Below are positions 49,949-58,521 of a stretch of 64,000 nt of DNA, one piece after another. The notes beneath the pieces were generated by a model. It searched no databases. It saw only the letters and a list, made by a program, of their open reading frames with translations, and was not told where the DNA came from. Location: NCBI GenBank assembly GCA_963813435.1, contig CAWEYY010000002.1, positions 186,001-250,000 on the forward strand. The letters run 5' to 3'. Both the position numbers and the translations under genes were made by a program. The DNA comes from AC-32 sp963813435. GTDB lineage: Bacteria > Actinomycetota > Thermoleophilia > Gaiellales > Gaiellaceae. Every line of letters starts with the position of its first letter. The stretch's first letter is position 1.

Positions 49949-50353
49949 CTATTCGCCGTCGAGCTGGCGCTGGTAGTCGTCGCTGTCGAAGCGCCCAACC
50001 GACTCGGCGATGAAGCCGTCGTCGTCCAACCGCCACTCCTCGTACCCGCTGACGCGGACGGCACGGCCCGTTCCGCCCGGCCCGGTGTTCGTGCCGACGA
50101 GCGTCCACCGGTAGACGGCGCCCTCTCCCTCGACGGCCAGGTCGTCCATGAGCACCTGCATGTCGGGAAACGCGGACATGAACCCCTGCGCGACCTCGGT
50201 GATCGCCTCGCGCCCGACGGCCGGGTCGGCGTCGTTCACGCGCAGCGAGCCGTTCGAAGCGTAGAAGGCCGCCACGCTCGCTGGGTCCTGGCTGCACCAG
50301 GCCGCGGTGTAGCGCTCGGCGACGCCGCGAAGCCGCGCCGCGTCGAGAGTCAC
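49949..50353 (-). CDS. SnoaL-like (NTF2-fold) protein
   Basis: A 134-residue cone-shaped alpha+beta barrel protein: AERYTAAWCSQDPASVAAFY, GREAITEVAQGFMSAFPDMQ, VYRWTLVGTNTGPGGTG and the C-terminal WRLDDDGFIAESVGRFDSDD. The family includes isomerases, cyclases and non-catalytic binding proteins. No key catalytic residue can be named here. It lies 8 bases upstream of the SCP2-domain gene. Confidence 0.82.
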   Translation of the reverse strand: MTLDAARLRGVAERYTAAWCSQDPASVAAFYASNGSLRVNDADPAVGREAITEVAQGFMSAFPDMQVLMDDLAVEGEGAVYRWTLVGTNTGPGGTGRAVRVSGYEEWRLDDDGFIAESVGRFDSDDYQRQLDGE

Positions 50354-50360
50354 GCCACCG

Positions 50361-50666
50361 TCAGAACAGCTTCTGGAGCTTCATCGCCTGGCCCATGTCG
50401 CCGGCGACCTTGAGCTTCCCGGACATGTACGCGGCCGTGGCGTTCTGCTCGCCGCTTGCGACCTTCATGAACGTCTCGGAGGAGGTCGAGATCGTGCAGT
50501 CGGCGTCGCCGCCGTCCGCGGTGACGGTGACCTTCCCGTCGTCCACGTCGACGCGCCAGTTCCCGGCGCCTTCGATCACGAACAGGTAGCTGGCCGTCAG
50601 CCCTGCGGCCTTCGACGGGTCGACCCGCGACTCCAGCGTCTCGAAGAACTCCCTCGGAGTGTCCAC
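50361..50666 (-). CDS. SCP2 sterol-carrier-domain protein
   Basis: A 101-residue SCP2 domain starting at GTG 50666: ASYLFVIEGAGNWRVDVDDG, DADCTISTSSETFMKVASGE and AAYMSGKLKVAGDMGQAMKL. The domain binds hydrophobic ligands such as fatty acyl-CoA. It is consistent with nearby acyl-CoA metabolism but may simply co-occur with it. It is preceded by the intergenic double-hairpin repeat (50711-50770). Confidence 0.9.
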   Translation of the reverse strand: MDTPREFFETLESRVDPSKAAGLTASYLFVIEGAGNWRVDVDDGKVTVTADGGDADCTISTSSETFMKVASGEQNATAAYMSGKLKVAGDMGQAMKLQKLF

Positions 50667-50710
50667 GCAGCCGAGCCTACAGCGTCCAACGTGTCGACCG
50701 GTCAGTTCCG

Positions 50711-50770
50711 ACGGGACGCACCGGCAAGCCCGCGCGTCCTGATAGCGGCACCGTAAGCGGTGCCTCGGGA
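50711..50770. repeat. Double-hairpin intergenic repeat, copy 1
   Basis: Two adjacent stem-loops: GGACG...CGTCC (50714-50739, containing CACCGGCAAG) and GGCACCG-TAAG-CGGTGCC (50747-50764), followed by TCGGGACCG. A second copy with the same order is at 57224-57289. It lies between the SCP2 gene and the 3' end of the MFS gene; on the minus strand it could serve as a terminator for the MFS gene. Confidence 0.6.
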
Positions 50771-50776
50771 CCGAGC

Positions 50777-51955
50777 CTACAACACGGGCTCGGGAGCGAG
50801 TGGCCGGCGGGCCCGGGTTGCGGGGAGCAGCACGGCGAGCAGGAACGCGGGCACGGCCGCGGCGGCCGCGGCGTACATCGCGGTCTCGAGGTCGACCGAA
50901 TCTGCGAGCGCCCCGAGCGCGACCGCGGCGATCCCGCCGAGGCCGATCGAGAGGCCGATCGAGAGCCCGGACGCCATCCCGATGCGGTGCGGGAGGTATT
51001 CCTGGGCCATGACCATCGAGACGCCGAACGTGCCGATCACGCAGATGCCGACGCAGGCGAGCGCGGCCGCGCCGACCACTCCGCCGACCACGATGTAGAC
51101 GACGGTCAGCGGGCCGACGAGGAACATGCTCGCGATCACGACCGGCCGCCGCCCCACACGGTCCGCGATCCGGCCCGCGACGAGCGTCCCGAGGCCGCCG
51201 GCGAGCAGCATCAGCGAGAGCAGGTGGTTGCCGTGCGCGGGCGAGTTCCCGATCGAGACCTCCCACAGCGGCACGAATGTGATCAGCCCGAACCAGGCGA
51301 CGCTGCGGAAGACGATCACGCCGAGCAGGAGCACGAGCGCGCCGATGCGGTCCCGCTCGCCGGGGGCCACCGCCGGCCGGCCCGACTCCGGGGCGAAGCC
51401 CGACAGGAACGGCATCGCACGGAACAGCAACCACGCCACGGCCAGGCACGGAAGCGCCAGCAGCAGTCCGCCCGTGAGCCCGAACGCGACCACGAGCGGC
51501 GTCGTCACGATCGGCCCGAGCGCGTAGCCGAGGTTGCCGCCGACCGAGAAGTAGCTCATCCCGCTCGCGCGGCGGTTGCCGCTCGCGTACGCCGCGAACT
51601 TCGAGCCCTCCGGGTGGAACGCGGCGACACCGAGCCCCGAGATGAGCACGAACAGCAGCACGAGCCAGTACGAGGGCGACGCGGCCGCGAGCGCGATCCC
51701 GATCCCGGCGACGGCGACCCCGGTCGGAAGCAACCAGATCGCTCCGCTGCGGTCCGACCAGGCACCGAACAGCGGCTGGATCAGCGACGAGGAGGCGGCC
51801 GAGGCGAGGATCGCGAGGCCGGCCATCGCGTAGTTCAGGTCGAAGCGGTCGACCAGGAACGGCAGCAGCGCGGGCAGCGCCCCTCCGGCGAAGTCCGTGG
51901 CGAGGTGGCCGCCGGAGAGCGCCGTCATCGCCCGCCTGTCCAGCTCGGCCCGCAC
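50777..51955 (-). CDS. MFS transporter of the fosmidomycin-resistance (Fsr) type
   Basis: A 392-residue, 12-helix MFS protein. GGHLATDFAGGALPALLPFL and AAFHPEGSKFAAYASGNRR are typical of Fsr-like proteins, and the second MFS motif GRIADRVGRRPV lies between the halves. Export of fosmidomycin-like or other small molecules is likely but not proven. It is followed by the double-hairpin repeat, then the SCP2 gene. Confidence 0.88.
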   Translation of the reverse strand: MRAELDRRAMTALSGGHLATDFAGGALPALLPFLVDRFDLNYAMAGLAILASAASSSLIQPLFGAWSDRSGAIWLLPTGVAVAGIGIALAAASPSYWLVLLFVLISGLGVAAFHPEGSKFAAYASGNRRASGMSYFSVGGNLGYALGPIVTTPLVVAFGLTGGLLLALPCLAVAWLLFRAMPFLSGFAPESGRPAVAPGERDRIGALVLLLGVIVFRSVAWFGLITFVPLWEVSIGNSPAHGNHLLSLMLLAGGLGTLVAGRIADRVGRRPVVIASMFLVGPLTVVYIVVGGVVGAAALACVGICVIGTFGVSMVMAQEYLPHRIGMASGLSIGLSIGLGGIAAVALGALADSVDLETAMYAAAAAAVPAFLLAVLLPATRARRPLAPEPVL

Positions 51956-51982
51956 GAACCGAGGGTAACTGGAGCCGGGTGC

Positions 51983-52225
51983 CTAGGCGGCGCTTCGGCT
52001 CGCGCTCGGCAGGTAGCGGTCGATCAGCGCATGCGCGAGGTCCCACTGGGCCCGCGCGATCTCGAGGCGGTTGCGCTCGATCGCAGTGACGGAGGCGTCT
52101 TCCCGCCTGAGCTCCTGCCGCCTGGCGACGAGCCCGGAGATGCGCTCCGTCAGCGATTCGACGGAGCCGAGGTTCCGGCTTCGCCGATCGCGCAGGTGTC
52201 CACGAGAGCCGCCGCAGGCCATCAC
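51983..52225 (-). CDS. Small coiled-coil-like hypothetical protein
   Basis: An 80-residue protein. The conserved-looking part (ESLTERISGLVARRQELRRE, then IERNRLEIARAQWDLAHALI) is helical with a heptad-like pattern. The first about 20 residues are Arg/Gly-rich and may be untranslated. The start is uncertain (GTG 52225 or ATG 52222). No family recognised. It faces away from the aminopeptidase gene. Confidence 0.5.
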   Translation of the reverse strand: MMACGGSRGHLRDRRSRNLGSVESLTERISGLVARRQELRREDASVTAIERNRLEIARAQWDLAHALIDRYLPSASRSAA

Positions 52226-52292
52226 CTCGTATGTCGGCGTGAGAGCGGCCGCGCCGCATCCCCCGCTTGGAGTCGGCTAGCATCGCGCCGCG

Positions 52293-53780
52293 ATGCAGGT
52301 CGCAGTGCAAGCCGTCACTCCAACCGAGCTCGAAGCGGACGTCCTTGCCGTTCCGCTGCTCGAGGGCGAAGGCCTGTCGAAGGCCGGCTCCGAGGTCGAC
52401 GGCACCCTCGACGGGCTGCTCGCCCGGCTCGTCAAGGAGGGCGAGTTGCGGGGAGAGCCCGGCCACGCCTCGCTCGTCCACGTCAACGGCGCTCCTTTCC
52501 GGCGCGTGTCGGCCGCCGGCCTCGGCAAGGCCGGCCTGCTCGACACGGACGCGTTCCGAACTGCTGCGGCGGCCGTCACCCGCGAGTCACGCGGGTTTGC
52601 CCAGCACGTCGGCTGGGTGCTCGACCCGTCCCTGCCCGTACGGCTCGAGGAGCAGGCGCGCGCGGTCGTCGAGGGCACGATGCTCGGCGACTACGACGGC
52701 GCCCGCTGGAAGCACGACGAGCCGAAGTCGAAGATCGCGCAGCTGACCCTCGTAGCGGCCGACGCGAAGGCGCTCGAGCCGATCGCCGAGCGCGCTGCCC
52801 TCGTCACGGGCTGGGTCAACCGCGCCCGCGACCTCGTCAACAGCCCGCCGAACGAAGTGAACCCCGAGGCGCTCGCAGCGCGCGCGGCCGAGATCGCCTC
52901 CTCGCAGGAACACGTGAAGAGCGAGGCCCTCGGCCCCGACGAGATCGAGAAGCAGGGCATGGGCGCCTTCGCGGCCGTGGCCAGGGGAAGCGACATCGAG
53001 CCGCGACTCGTCGTGCTCCGCTACGAGCCGCCAAAGCCCGCGAAGGCCGACGTCGTCCTCGGCCTGATCGGCAAGGCGATTACGTTCGACACCGGCGGGA
53101 TCTCGCTCAAGCCGTCCCTGCGCATGGAGGACATGAAGGGCGACATGGCCGGCGGCGCCGCGGTGATCGAGGCGACCGGCGCGATCGCCGACCTCGGCCT
53201 GCCCGTGCGGGTGCTGAGCGTGGTCGCGTCCTGCGAGAACATGCCCGGCGGCCACGCGTACCGGCCCGGCGACATCCTGACCGCGATGAACGGCAAGACG
53301 ATCGAGGTCACGAACACCGACGCGGAGGGCCGGCTCGTCCTCGCCGACGCGCTCTGGTACGCGCGCCAGAACGGCGCCACGCACATGCTCGACCTCGCCA
53401 CGCTCACCGGCGCGATGGAGGTGGCGCTCGGCGACCTCTACGCGGGGATCTTCGCCAACGACGAGGCCTGGGGAGCCGAGGTCGTGGCCGCAGGCGAGGC
53501 GAGCGGTGACCATGCCTGGGGCTTCCCGATGCACGAGCGCTATCGCCGCTACGTCGACTCCTCGTTCGCCGACCTCAAGAACTCCTCCGACCTGCGCCAG
53601 GCGGGCGCGGTGCTGGCCGCGAAGTTCCTCGAGGAGTTCGCGGGCGAAGGCCCCTGGGCTCACGCGGACATCGCCGGCCCGGCCTTCCTCGAACGCTCTC
53701 GCGGCGACTACATGACGCAGCGCGGCGGGACCGGCTACGGCGTGCGGCTGATCGTCGAGCTGGCCTCGCGCCTCTCGTGA
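52293..53780 (+). CDS. pepA: Leucyl aminopeptidase (M17)
   Basis: The 495-residue M17 peptidase removes N-terminal leucine and other residues in the cytoplasm and in some bacteria also binds DNA. The dimetal site is present: IGKAITFDTGGISLKP (Lys, Asp), MKGDMAGGAAV (Asp) and the signature NTDAEGRLVLADAL (Asp, Glu, catalytic Arg). The length is normal. Its stop overlaps the acyl-CoA dehydrogenase start by 4 bp. Confidence 0.96.
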   Translation: MQVAVQAVTPTELEADVLAVPLLEGEGLSKAGSEVDGTLDGLLARLVKEGELRGEPGHASLVHVNGAPFRRVSAAGLGKAGLLDTDAFRTAAAAVTRESRGFAQHVGWVLDPSLPVRLEEQARAVVEGTMLGDYDGARWKHDEPKSKIAQLTLVAADAKALEPIAERAALVTGWVNRARDLVNSPPNEVNPEALAARAAEIASSQEHVKSEALGPDEIEKQGMGAFAAVARGSDIEPRLVVLRYEPPKPAKADVVLGLIGKAITFDTGGISLKPSLRMEDMKGDMAGGAAVIEATGAIADLGLPVRVLSVVASCENMPGGHAYRPGDILTAMNGKTIEVTNTDAEGRLVLADALWYARQNGATHMLDLATLTGAMEVALGDLYAGIFANDEAWGAEVVAAGEASGDHAWGFPMHERYRRYVDSSFADLKNSSDLRQAGAVLAAKFLEEFAGEGPWAHADIAGPAFLERSRGDYMTQRGGTGYGVRLIVELASRLS

Positions 53781-54916
53781 ACTTCGACCTCGCGCCCGAG
53801 CACGAGCTCGTGCGCAGGACGGTTCGCGAGTTCGCCGAGGAGCGGGTCGCGCCAGTCGCCGCGGAGCTGGACCTCGAGCAGCGGTTCCCCTACGAGCTCG
53901 TCGCCGAGCTGGCCGAGCTCGGGCTGATGGGGATGCCCGTTCCCGAGGAGTACGGCGGGGCGGGCGCGGACACGCTCTCGTACGCGATCGCCGTCGAGGA
54001 GCTGACGCGCGTCGACTCGTCCGTCGCGATCACGGTCGCCGCCCACACCTCGCTCGGGACGATGCCGATCCTCCTCTTCGGCAACGAGGAGCAGAAGCGG
54101 CAGTGGCTGCCGGACCTCGCCGCGGGGAAGAGGCTCGCCGCGTTCGGCCTGACCGAGCCGGGCGCAGGCTCGGACGCGGCCGCCAGCCGCACGACGGCCG
54201 AGCTCCGCGACGGCCAGTGGGTGGTCAACGGCTCGAAGACGTTCATCACCAACGCAGGCACCGACATCACCGCCTGCGTGACCATCACCGCGGTCACGGG
54301 AGAGGGAGAGATCTCGAACCTGATCGTCCCCAACGGCAGCCCGGGCTACACGATCTCGGCGCCGATGCACAAGCTCGGCTGGCGCGCCTCGGACACGCGC
54401 GAGCTGTCGTTCGAGGACTGCGCCGTTCCCGAGGAGAACCTGCTCGGCGAGCGCGGCCGCGGCTTCAACCAGTTCCTGGAGATCCTCGACGGCGGGCGCA
54501 TCTCGGTCGCCGCGATGGGCGTCGGCCTCGCGCAGGGCGCCTACGACCTCGCGTTCGCCTACGCGCAGGAGCGGGAGCAGTTCGGCCGGCCGATCGCCCG
54601 CTTCCAGGCGGTCCAGTTCGCCCTCGCGGACATGGCCGTCGAGATCGAGGCGGGCCGCGTCCTCACCTACAAGGCCGCGTGGCTCAAGGACCAGGGACGC
54701 CCGTTCGCGCTGGAGGCGGCGATGGCGAAGCTGTACACCGGCGAGCTCTCACACCGCGTCGCGAACGCGGCGCTCCAGATCCACGGCGGCTACGGCTTCA
54801 TGGAGGAGTCGGCGATCGCCCGCCTTTACCGCGACCAGAAGATCCTCGAGATCGGCGAGGGGACTAACGAGGTTCAGCGGATGGTGATTGCCCGCCACCT
54901 CGGCCTCGTCTCCTGA
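53777..54916 (+). CDS. Acyl-CoA dehydrogenase (short-chain type)
   Basis: A 379-residue FAD enzyme. The flavin/substrate motif FGLTEPGAGSDAAASRT and YAQEREQFGRPIARFQAVQF are present. The catalytic Glu lies in the C-terminal EIGEGTNEVQRMVIARHL, the position used by short/medium-chain dehydrogenases rather than the helix-G position of isovaleryl-CoA dehydrogenase. It could start acyl-CoA oxidation upstream of the hydratase at 47598. GTG start, coupled to pepA. Confidence 0.94.
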   Translation: MNFDLAPEHELVRRTVREFAEERVAPVAAELDLEQRFPYELVAELAELGLMGMPVPEEYGGAGADTLSYAIAVEELTRVDSSVAITVAAHTSLGTMPILLFGNEEQKRQWLPDLAAGKRLAAFGLTEPGAGSDAAASRTTAELRDGQWVVNGSKTFITNAGTDITACVTITAVTGEGEISNLIVPNGSPGYTISAPMHKLGWRASDTRELSFEDCAVPEENLLGERGRGFNQFLEILDGGRISVAAMGVGLAQGAYDLAFAYAQEREQFGRPIARFQAVQFALADMAVEIEAGRVLTYKAAWLKDQGRPFALEAAMAKLYTGELSHRVANAALQIHGGYGFMEESAIARLYRDQKILEIGEGTNEVQRMVIARHLGLVS

Positions 54917-55493
54917 GGAACCCGGCGGGGACGAGCAGCACGACCACCAGCGCCAGCAGGGCGGCGCCGAGGACGAGACGGTCGTGGGTCGCCGAGCTGC
55001 CGAACGTCTTCGGGACTGCCACGCCATCAGCGGCGGCCATGGCACGCACGGCGTCCGCGGTCGACTCGGTGAGACCAGTGGGCGTCGTCCCCGGCTTGAC
55101 GCCCTTCAAGGCCTGCAGCTCCTTCGCGACCGGCTTGTCGCCGTTGTAGATCCCGAAGCCCGAGGGCATCGCGATCAGCGTCCGGCCCGTGTAGGAGAAC
55201 GCGATCTCCTTCGCGAGGAACTTCGAGTAGAGCTGCGGGTGGCGCCAGAGGCTGACGGCGGTCCCGAGATCGCCGGTGAACGGGATCACGGCGACTCGCA
55301 CCTTGTAGCCCCCGTCGTTGGCGGCGGCGACCGTCTTCTTGAGCCGGTTCGCGGCCGAGCCCGAGATCGGCGCCTCGTAGGGCAGGAACACCTGCTGGAA
55401 CGGGAGCACGTCGCTCGCCGGGTCGCCGTTCGCGCGCGCGGCGCCCGGAAGCACGAGGGCCAGCAGGAGCGCGACGAAGAGGAAGCGCCTCAT
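54864..55493 (-). CDS. Secreted membrane-anchored protein next to ctaG, unknown
   Basis: A 209-residue protein with a signal peptide (FLFVALLLALVLPGAARA), an extracytoplasmic alpha/beta domain (PFQQVFLPYEAPISGSAANR, VAVIPFTGDLGTAVSLWRH, LIAMPSGFGIYNGDKPVAKE) and a C-terminal helix (VLGAALLALVVVLLVPAGFL). The domain resembles TPM/YgcG-like proteins only loosely. Start overlaps the ctaG stop by 4 bp; 3' end overlaps the convergent acyl-CoA dehydrogenase by 53 bp. Coupling to ctaG suggests a cytochrome-oxidase or copper role. Confidence 0.75.
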   Translation of the reverse strand: MRRFLFVALLLALVLPGAARANGDPASDVLPFQQVFLPYEAPISGSAANRLKKTVAAANDGGYKVRVAVIPFTGDLGTAVSLWRHPQLYSKFLAKEIAFSYTGRTLIAMPSGFGIYNGDKPVAKELQALKGVKPGTTPTGLTESTADAVRAMAAADGVAVPKTFGSSATHDRLVLGAALLALVVVLLVPAGFLRRRGRGGGQSPSAEPR

Positions 55494-56263
55494 TGCCCCT
55501 CGAGCGCCCTCTGCCGGTCTTCCTCCTCGCTCAGCAGCCGCAGCAGGAAGTAGCTGAGCGCGGCGAAGAAGACGAGCATCTGCTCGCCGTTCATCAGGAT
55601 CCCGCCGAGATTCTGGTCCTTCGTGGCGGTGATCCCCCAGAGGCGCGGCGCCTCCTCGTAGAACGCGTAGAAGACGCGCACCGAGAAGATGAACGCGAGC
55701 GAGAGGAACGCCGAGCCGATGTAGGCGGCGCCGAGGTAGGCCAGACGAATCGCGGTGGCCACGCGGTGCGGCTCGTTCGCGAAGACTGGCCACCAGAAGA
55801 CGAGCCCCGCGAGCAGCAGCAGGCCGTGCTCGATGTTGAGCGGCCAGGTGTCCCGCAAGGCCCAGTCGTAGAAGGCGGGCAGGTGGACGCCGTACCAGAC
55901 GGCCAGCCAGAACGGCAGCGCCACGACCGGGCGGGTCATGACCGCAAGCGGCTGTCCACCCCAGGCCGCCACCCTGTCGCGCATCGCGGGCGTCAGGCCG
56001 AGGATCAGGAGCGGCGGCCCCCAGTCGGCGACCATCACGTTCTGGAGCAGGTGCATCACGAGCAGGTAGTGGACCGCGATCGTCTCGAGCGGCGAGTTCA
56101 GCGAGATCGTGACGAGCGCGACGCCGAGCCCGAACACCGTCGCCCGCCAGAAGCTCGGCCGCTCGACGGTCCTCGCGAGGCGGACGTAGCCGTAAACGAC
56201 CGCCGCTCCGAAGACGAGAAAGAGGGGCTCGAAGCTGAACGAGCTGGCGGCGGGCGTGGTCAC
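55490..56263 (-). CDS. CtaG-type cytochrome c oxidase assembly factor (caa3_CtaG)
   Basis: A 257-residue protein with about seven helices. Family motifs include SPLETIAVHYLLVMHLLQNV, WPLNIEHGLLLLAGLVFWWP and GGILMNGEQMLVFF. His and Met residues in these helices are candidate copper ligands. CtaG proteins help install copper in caa3/aa3-type oxidases. It overlaps the small secreted protein gene and is divergent from the copper cluster that follows, which fits the role. Confidence 0.9.
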   Translation of the reverse strand: MTTPAASSFSFEPLFLVFGAAVVYGYVRLARTVERPSFWRATVFGLGVALVTISLNSPLETIAVHYLLVMHLLQNVMVADWGPPLLILGLTPAMRDRVAAWGGQPLAVMTRPVVALPFWLAVWYGVHLPAFYDWALRDTWPLNIEHGLLLLAGLVFWWPVFANEPHRVATAIRLAYLGAAYIGSAFLSLAFIFSVRVFYAFYEEAPRLWGITATKDQNLGGILMNGEQMLVFFAALSYFLLRLLSEEEDRQRALEGQ

Positions 56264-56351
56264 GGGTGGCAGGCGCTCCGCACGGCCGACTCAGGGTAAC
56301 GGACGCCTGTCGTTTGACACGACCACGTGGGCGTCGTGATCCTGCCTGCAA

Positions 56352-57185
56352 ATGCGCCGGGTTCTTCTGCTGTCCTGCGCGGTGCTCGTCGTGGCCGGCT
56401 GCTCGTCCTCGCGGCCCGGCGTGCCGACGGTCGCGCCCGCCCGGACGTTCGCGCTCTCCGGGTTCGAGCCCGTCAAGGTCGCGCGCCCGGGTGTCCACAA
56501 GCTCTCCTTCACGATCCGCCAGCCGTCCGGGAAGCCGCTGACGACCTATCGGACCGGCCCGGGGCCGCACACCGGCGTCCACGTGATCGTCGTGCGGCGC
56601 GACCTCGGCGCGATCATCCACCGCCACCCGGCGATCCCGCCGGACGGGCGCATCGTCCAGCCGATCGACTTCCCCACCCCCGGGCCGTACCGCGTGCTGA
56701 TCGACGCGTACCCGGACGTGAAGGGCGCGCCGCGCAACTTCCAGCTTCACGAGGACGTGCGCGTTGCGGGGAGGTACCGGCCGAAGCCGCTGCCACCGTT
56801 CTCGAGGACCGTGAACGTCGACGGCTACCGCGTCTCGCTCTCGGGCCCGAGCCGCCTGCACCCGATCGAGCCCGCGCACCTAACGGTCTCGGTGAAGGAC
56901 CCGTCCGGCAAGCCGGTGGTGTTCACGCCCTGGTACGGCGCCCTCGCGCACGCGATCTTCTTCCGCGAGGGCTCGCTCGACTACTTCCACACCCACGTCT
57001 GCGGGCCATCGACTCCGGGCTGCACGAGCGTGCTCGGCGGGACGAGCGTCACCGGGCGCTCGACGACCCCGGGGAAGCTCCAGGTAGGCGTGCTCCTGCC
57101 GATAGCGGGGACGTGGCGACTCTTCCTCCAGTTCCAGGCCGGCGGGCGGATACTCACCGCACCCTTTACCCTCCGCGTACGGTGA
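56352..57185 (+). CDS. Lipoprotein with His-rich motifs, copper-cluster member
   Basis: A 277-residue lipoprotein (lipobox VVAGC, Cys about 17). Two beta domains contain HTGVHVIVVRRDLGAIIHRH and LAHAIFFREGSLDYFHTHVC. The latter His/Cys clusters could bind metal. FIRQPSGKPL-like and DPSGKPVVF repeats suggest duplicated Ig-like domains. The first gene of a plus-strand series ending at the CopCD fusion, divergent from ctaG. No named family; copper role inferred from context. Confidence 0.75.
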   Translation: MRRVLLLSCAVLVVAGCSSSRPGVPTVAPARTFALSGFEPVKVARPGVHKLSFTIRQPSGKPLTTYRTGPGPHTGVHVIVVRRDLGAIIHRHPAIPPDGRIVQPIDFPTPGPYRVLIDAYPDVKGAPRNFQLHEDVRVAGRYRPKPLPPFSRTVNVDGYRVSLSGPSRLHPIEPAHLTVSVKDPSGKPVVFTPWYGALAHAIFFREGSLDYFHTHVCGPSTPGCTSVLGGTSVTGRSTTPGKLQVGVLLPIAGTWRLFLQFQAGGRILTAPFTLRVR

Positions 57186-57223
57186 GACTCCGGATCCGAA
57201 GTCTTGGCCAATTCGGCGTTAGA

Positions 57224-57289
57224 CGTCCGCACCGGCAAGGCCGGCACGGACTCCATGTCGGCATCGCAAGCGATGCCTCGGCTTCGGGT
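57224..57289. repeat. Double-hairpin intergenic repeat, copy 2
   Basis: GTCCG(CA)CCGGC-AAG-GCCGG(CA)CGGAC (57225-57251) then GGCATCGC-AA-GCGATGCC (57260-57277), followed by TCGGCTTCGGG. It has the same two-stem order and flanking words as copy 1 (50711-50770). It lies between a lipoprotein gene and a membrane-protein gene. It is non-coding, and its role is unknown. Confidence 0.6.
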
Positions 57290-57292
57290 TCG

Positions 57293-57919
57293 ATGAGACG
57301 GATAACCGCCTACGCGACGCTCTGGCTCGGGCTCGTAGCGCTGCTCGTGCTCGTCACGCGTTGGCTCTGCTACGCGCTCGCTCCGCCGAGCCTGCTCTCG
57401 ACGCGCCTTCAGGGCTCGACGGGCGGACCGCGGCTCGTCGTGGTGACGCTCGTCTCTCTGGGACTCGCCGCGCTGCTCTCGACGCTCACCGTCTCGCTCG
57501 CCGCGCTCGGCGTTCGCGAGCGGCGGCGCCTGCGCCCGGACCGCGTGGCGCCGCGGCTGCGCGTCCGCAGGCTCGCCCTCAACGCGACACTCCTCTTCGC
57601 CGCGAGCTCGTTCACGTTCGCGATGTTCGAGTCCTACCTCCACTGGCGCGCGGGAATCGGTTTCCACGGGCTCTCGTGTCTCGTCGGGCCCGTGCACCGG
57701 AACGCGATCCCGCTCCTCGTCGCGCTCGCGCTCGTCGCCGCCGCACTCGTCGAGGCCGGCTCGCACGTGCTCGCGTGGATGCGCGCAGTCGTGCGGGAGC
57801 TCCGACGCCAGCGGCTGGTCGCCGCTCCTCCGACCTTTGCGTCGCCCTGGCGCTCCCTACCCGTCGCGCGCCCGGCGCTCGCCCGGGCCCGCTCGCGGGC
57901 GCCGCCGCTGCCTGTCTAG
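57293..57919 (+). CDS. Polytopic membrane protein of the copper cluster, unknown
   Basis: A 208-residue protein with four helices (TLWLGLVALLVLVTRWLCYA, VVTLVSLGLAALLSTLTVSL, NATLLFAASSFTFAMFESYL, IPLLVALALVAAALVEAGSH) and a basic C-terminal tail (PWRSLPVARPALARARSRAP). His and Met residues near helix ends (SYLHWRAGIGFHG) could face metal. No family name. It precedes the YcnI gene by 29 bases and is probably in the same transcript. Confidence 0.75.
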   Translation: MRRITAYATLWLGLVALLVLVTRWLCYALAPPSLLSTRLQGSTGGPRLVVVTLVSLGLAALLSTLTVSLAALGVRERRRLRPDRVAPRLRVRRLALNATLLFAASSFTFAMFESYLHWRAGIGFHGLSCLVGPVHRNAIPLLVALALVAAALVEAGSHVLAWMRAVVRELRRQRLVAAPPTFASPWRSLPVARPALARARSRAPPLPV

Positions 57920-57948
57920 CTGGCAGCAAGCGACGGAAAGGAGAACAC

Positions 57949-58521
57949 GTGAGAACGGCTTTGCTCGCCGCTACGGCGGCGCTCGTCACGCTCGTCTTCG
58001 CAGACGCGGCGTTCGCGCACGCGGTCGTAAGCCCGCCCGTGGCGAAGGCGAAGGTGCTCCAGGTGTACACCCTCTCGGTGCCGACCGAGGAGGAGGGCGC
58101 AACTACGACGGAGATCGAGCTGACCGTGCCTGAGGGCTTCTCGATCGACTCGTTCGCGCCCGCGCCCGGCTGGAAGCGCGAGGTGCAGGCGACCGGCTCC
58201 GGCGAGGAGGCGGTTGTCCAGAAGGTGACCTGGACGGGCGGCAGCGTGCCGACCGACGAGGACTCCGTCTTCCAGTTCAACGCCGACGCGACCTCGGACA
58301 AGACGTTCACGTTCAAGGTTCGGCAGACCTACTCGAACGGAAAGATCGTCGACTGGAGCGGGCCGGAGAGCTCGGACACTCCCGCGCCGACGGTGGAGGC
58401 GGTCTCCTCGATCGGAGGCAGTTCGACCTCGACGCTGACGATCATCGCGCTCGTCCTCGGGGCAGCAGGAGTCGTGCTCGGGATCGTCGCCCTCGTCACC
58501 AGGGGGCGCGAACTGGCGTGA
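57949..58521 (+). CDS. YcnI/DUF1775 copper-binding protein
   Basis: A 190-residue protein from GTG at 57949 (AAAGGAG upstream). After the signal peptide the mature N-terminus begins with AHAVVSPPVAK, whose first His is the copper-ligand position known for YcnI. A beta-sandwich follows, then a C-terminal helix (LTIIALVLGAAGVVLGIVAL). Conserved Trp residues (APGWKREV, VTWTGG) fit the family. Its stop overlaps the copCD start by 4 bp. Confidence 0.92.
   Translation: MRTALLAATAALVTLVFADAAFAHAVVSPPVAKAKVLQVYTLSVPTEEEGATTTEIELTVPEGFSIDSFAPAPGWKREVQATGSGEEAVVQKVTWTGGSVPTDEDSVFQFNADATSDKTFTFKVRQTYSNGKIVDWSGPESSDTPAPTVEAVSSIGGSSTSTLTIIALVLGAAGVVLGIVALVTRGRELA

Noticed and set aside
50987..53509. An 840-codon plus-strand frame spanning the MFS and aminopeptidase genes.
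   Set aside because: It runs antisense to the transporter and out of frame with pepA; both real genes have complete family motifs.
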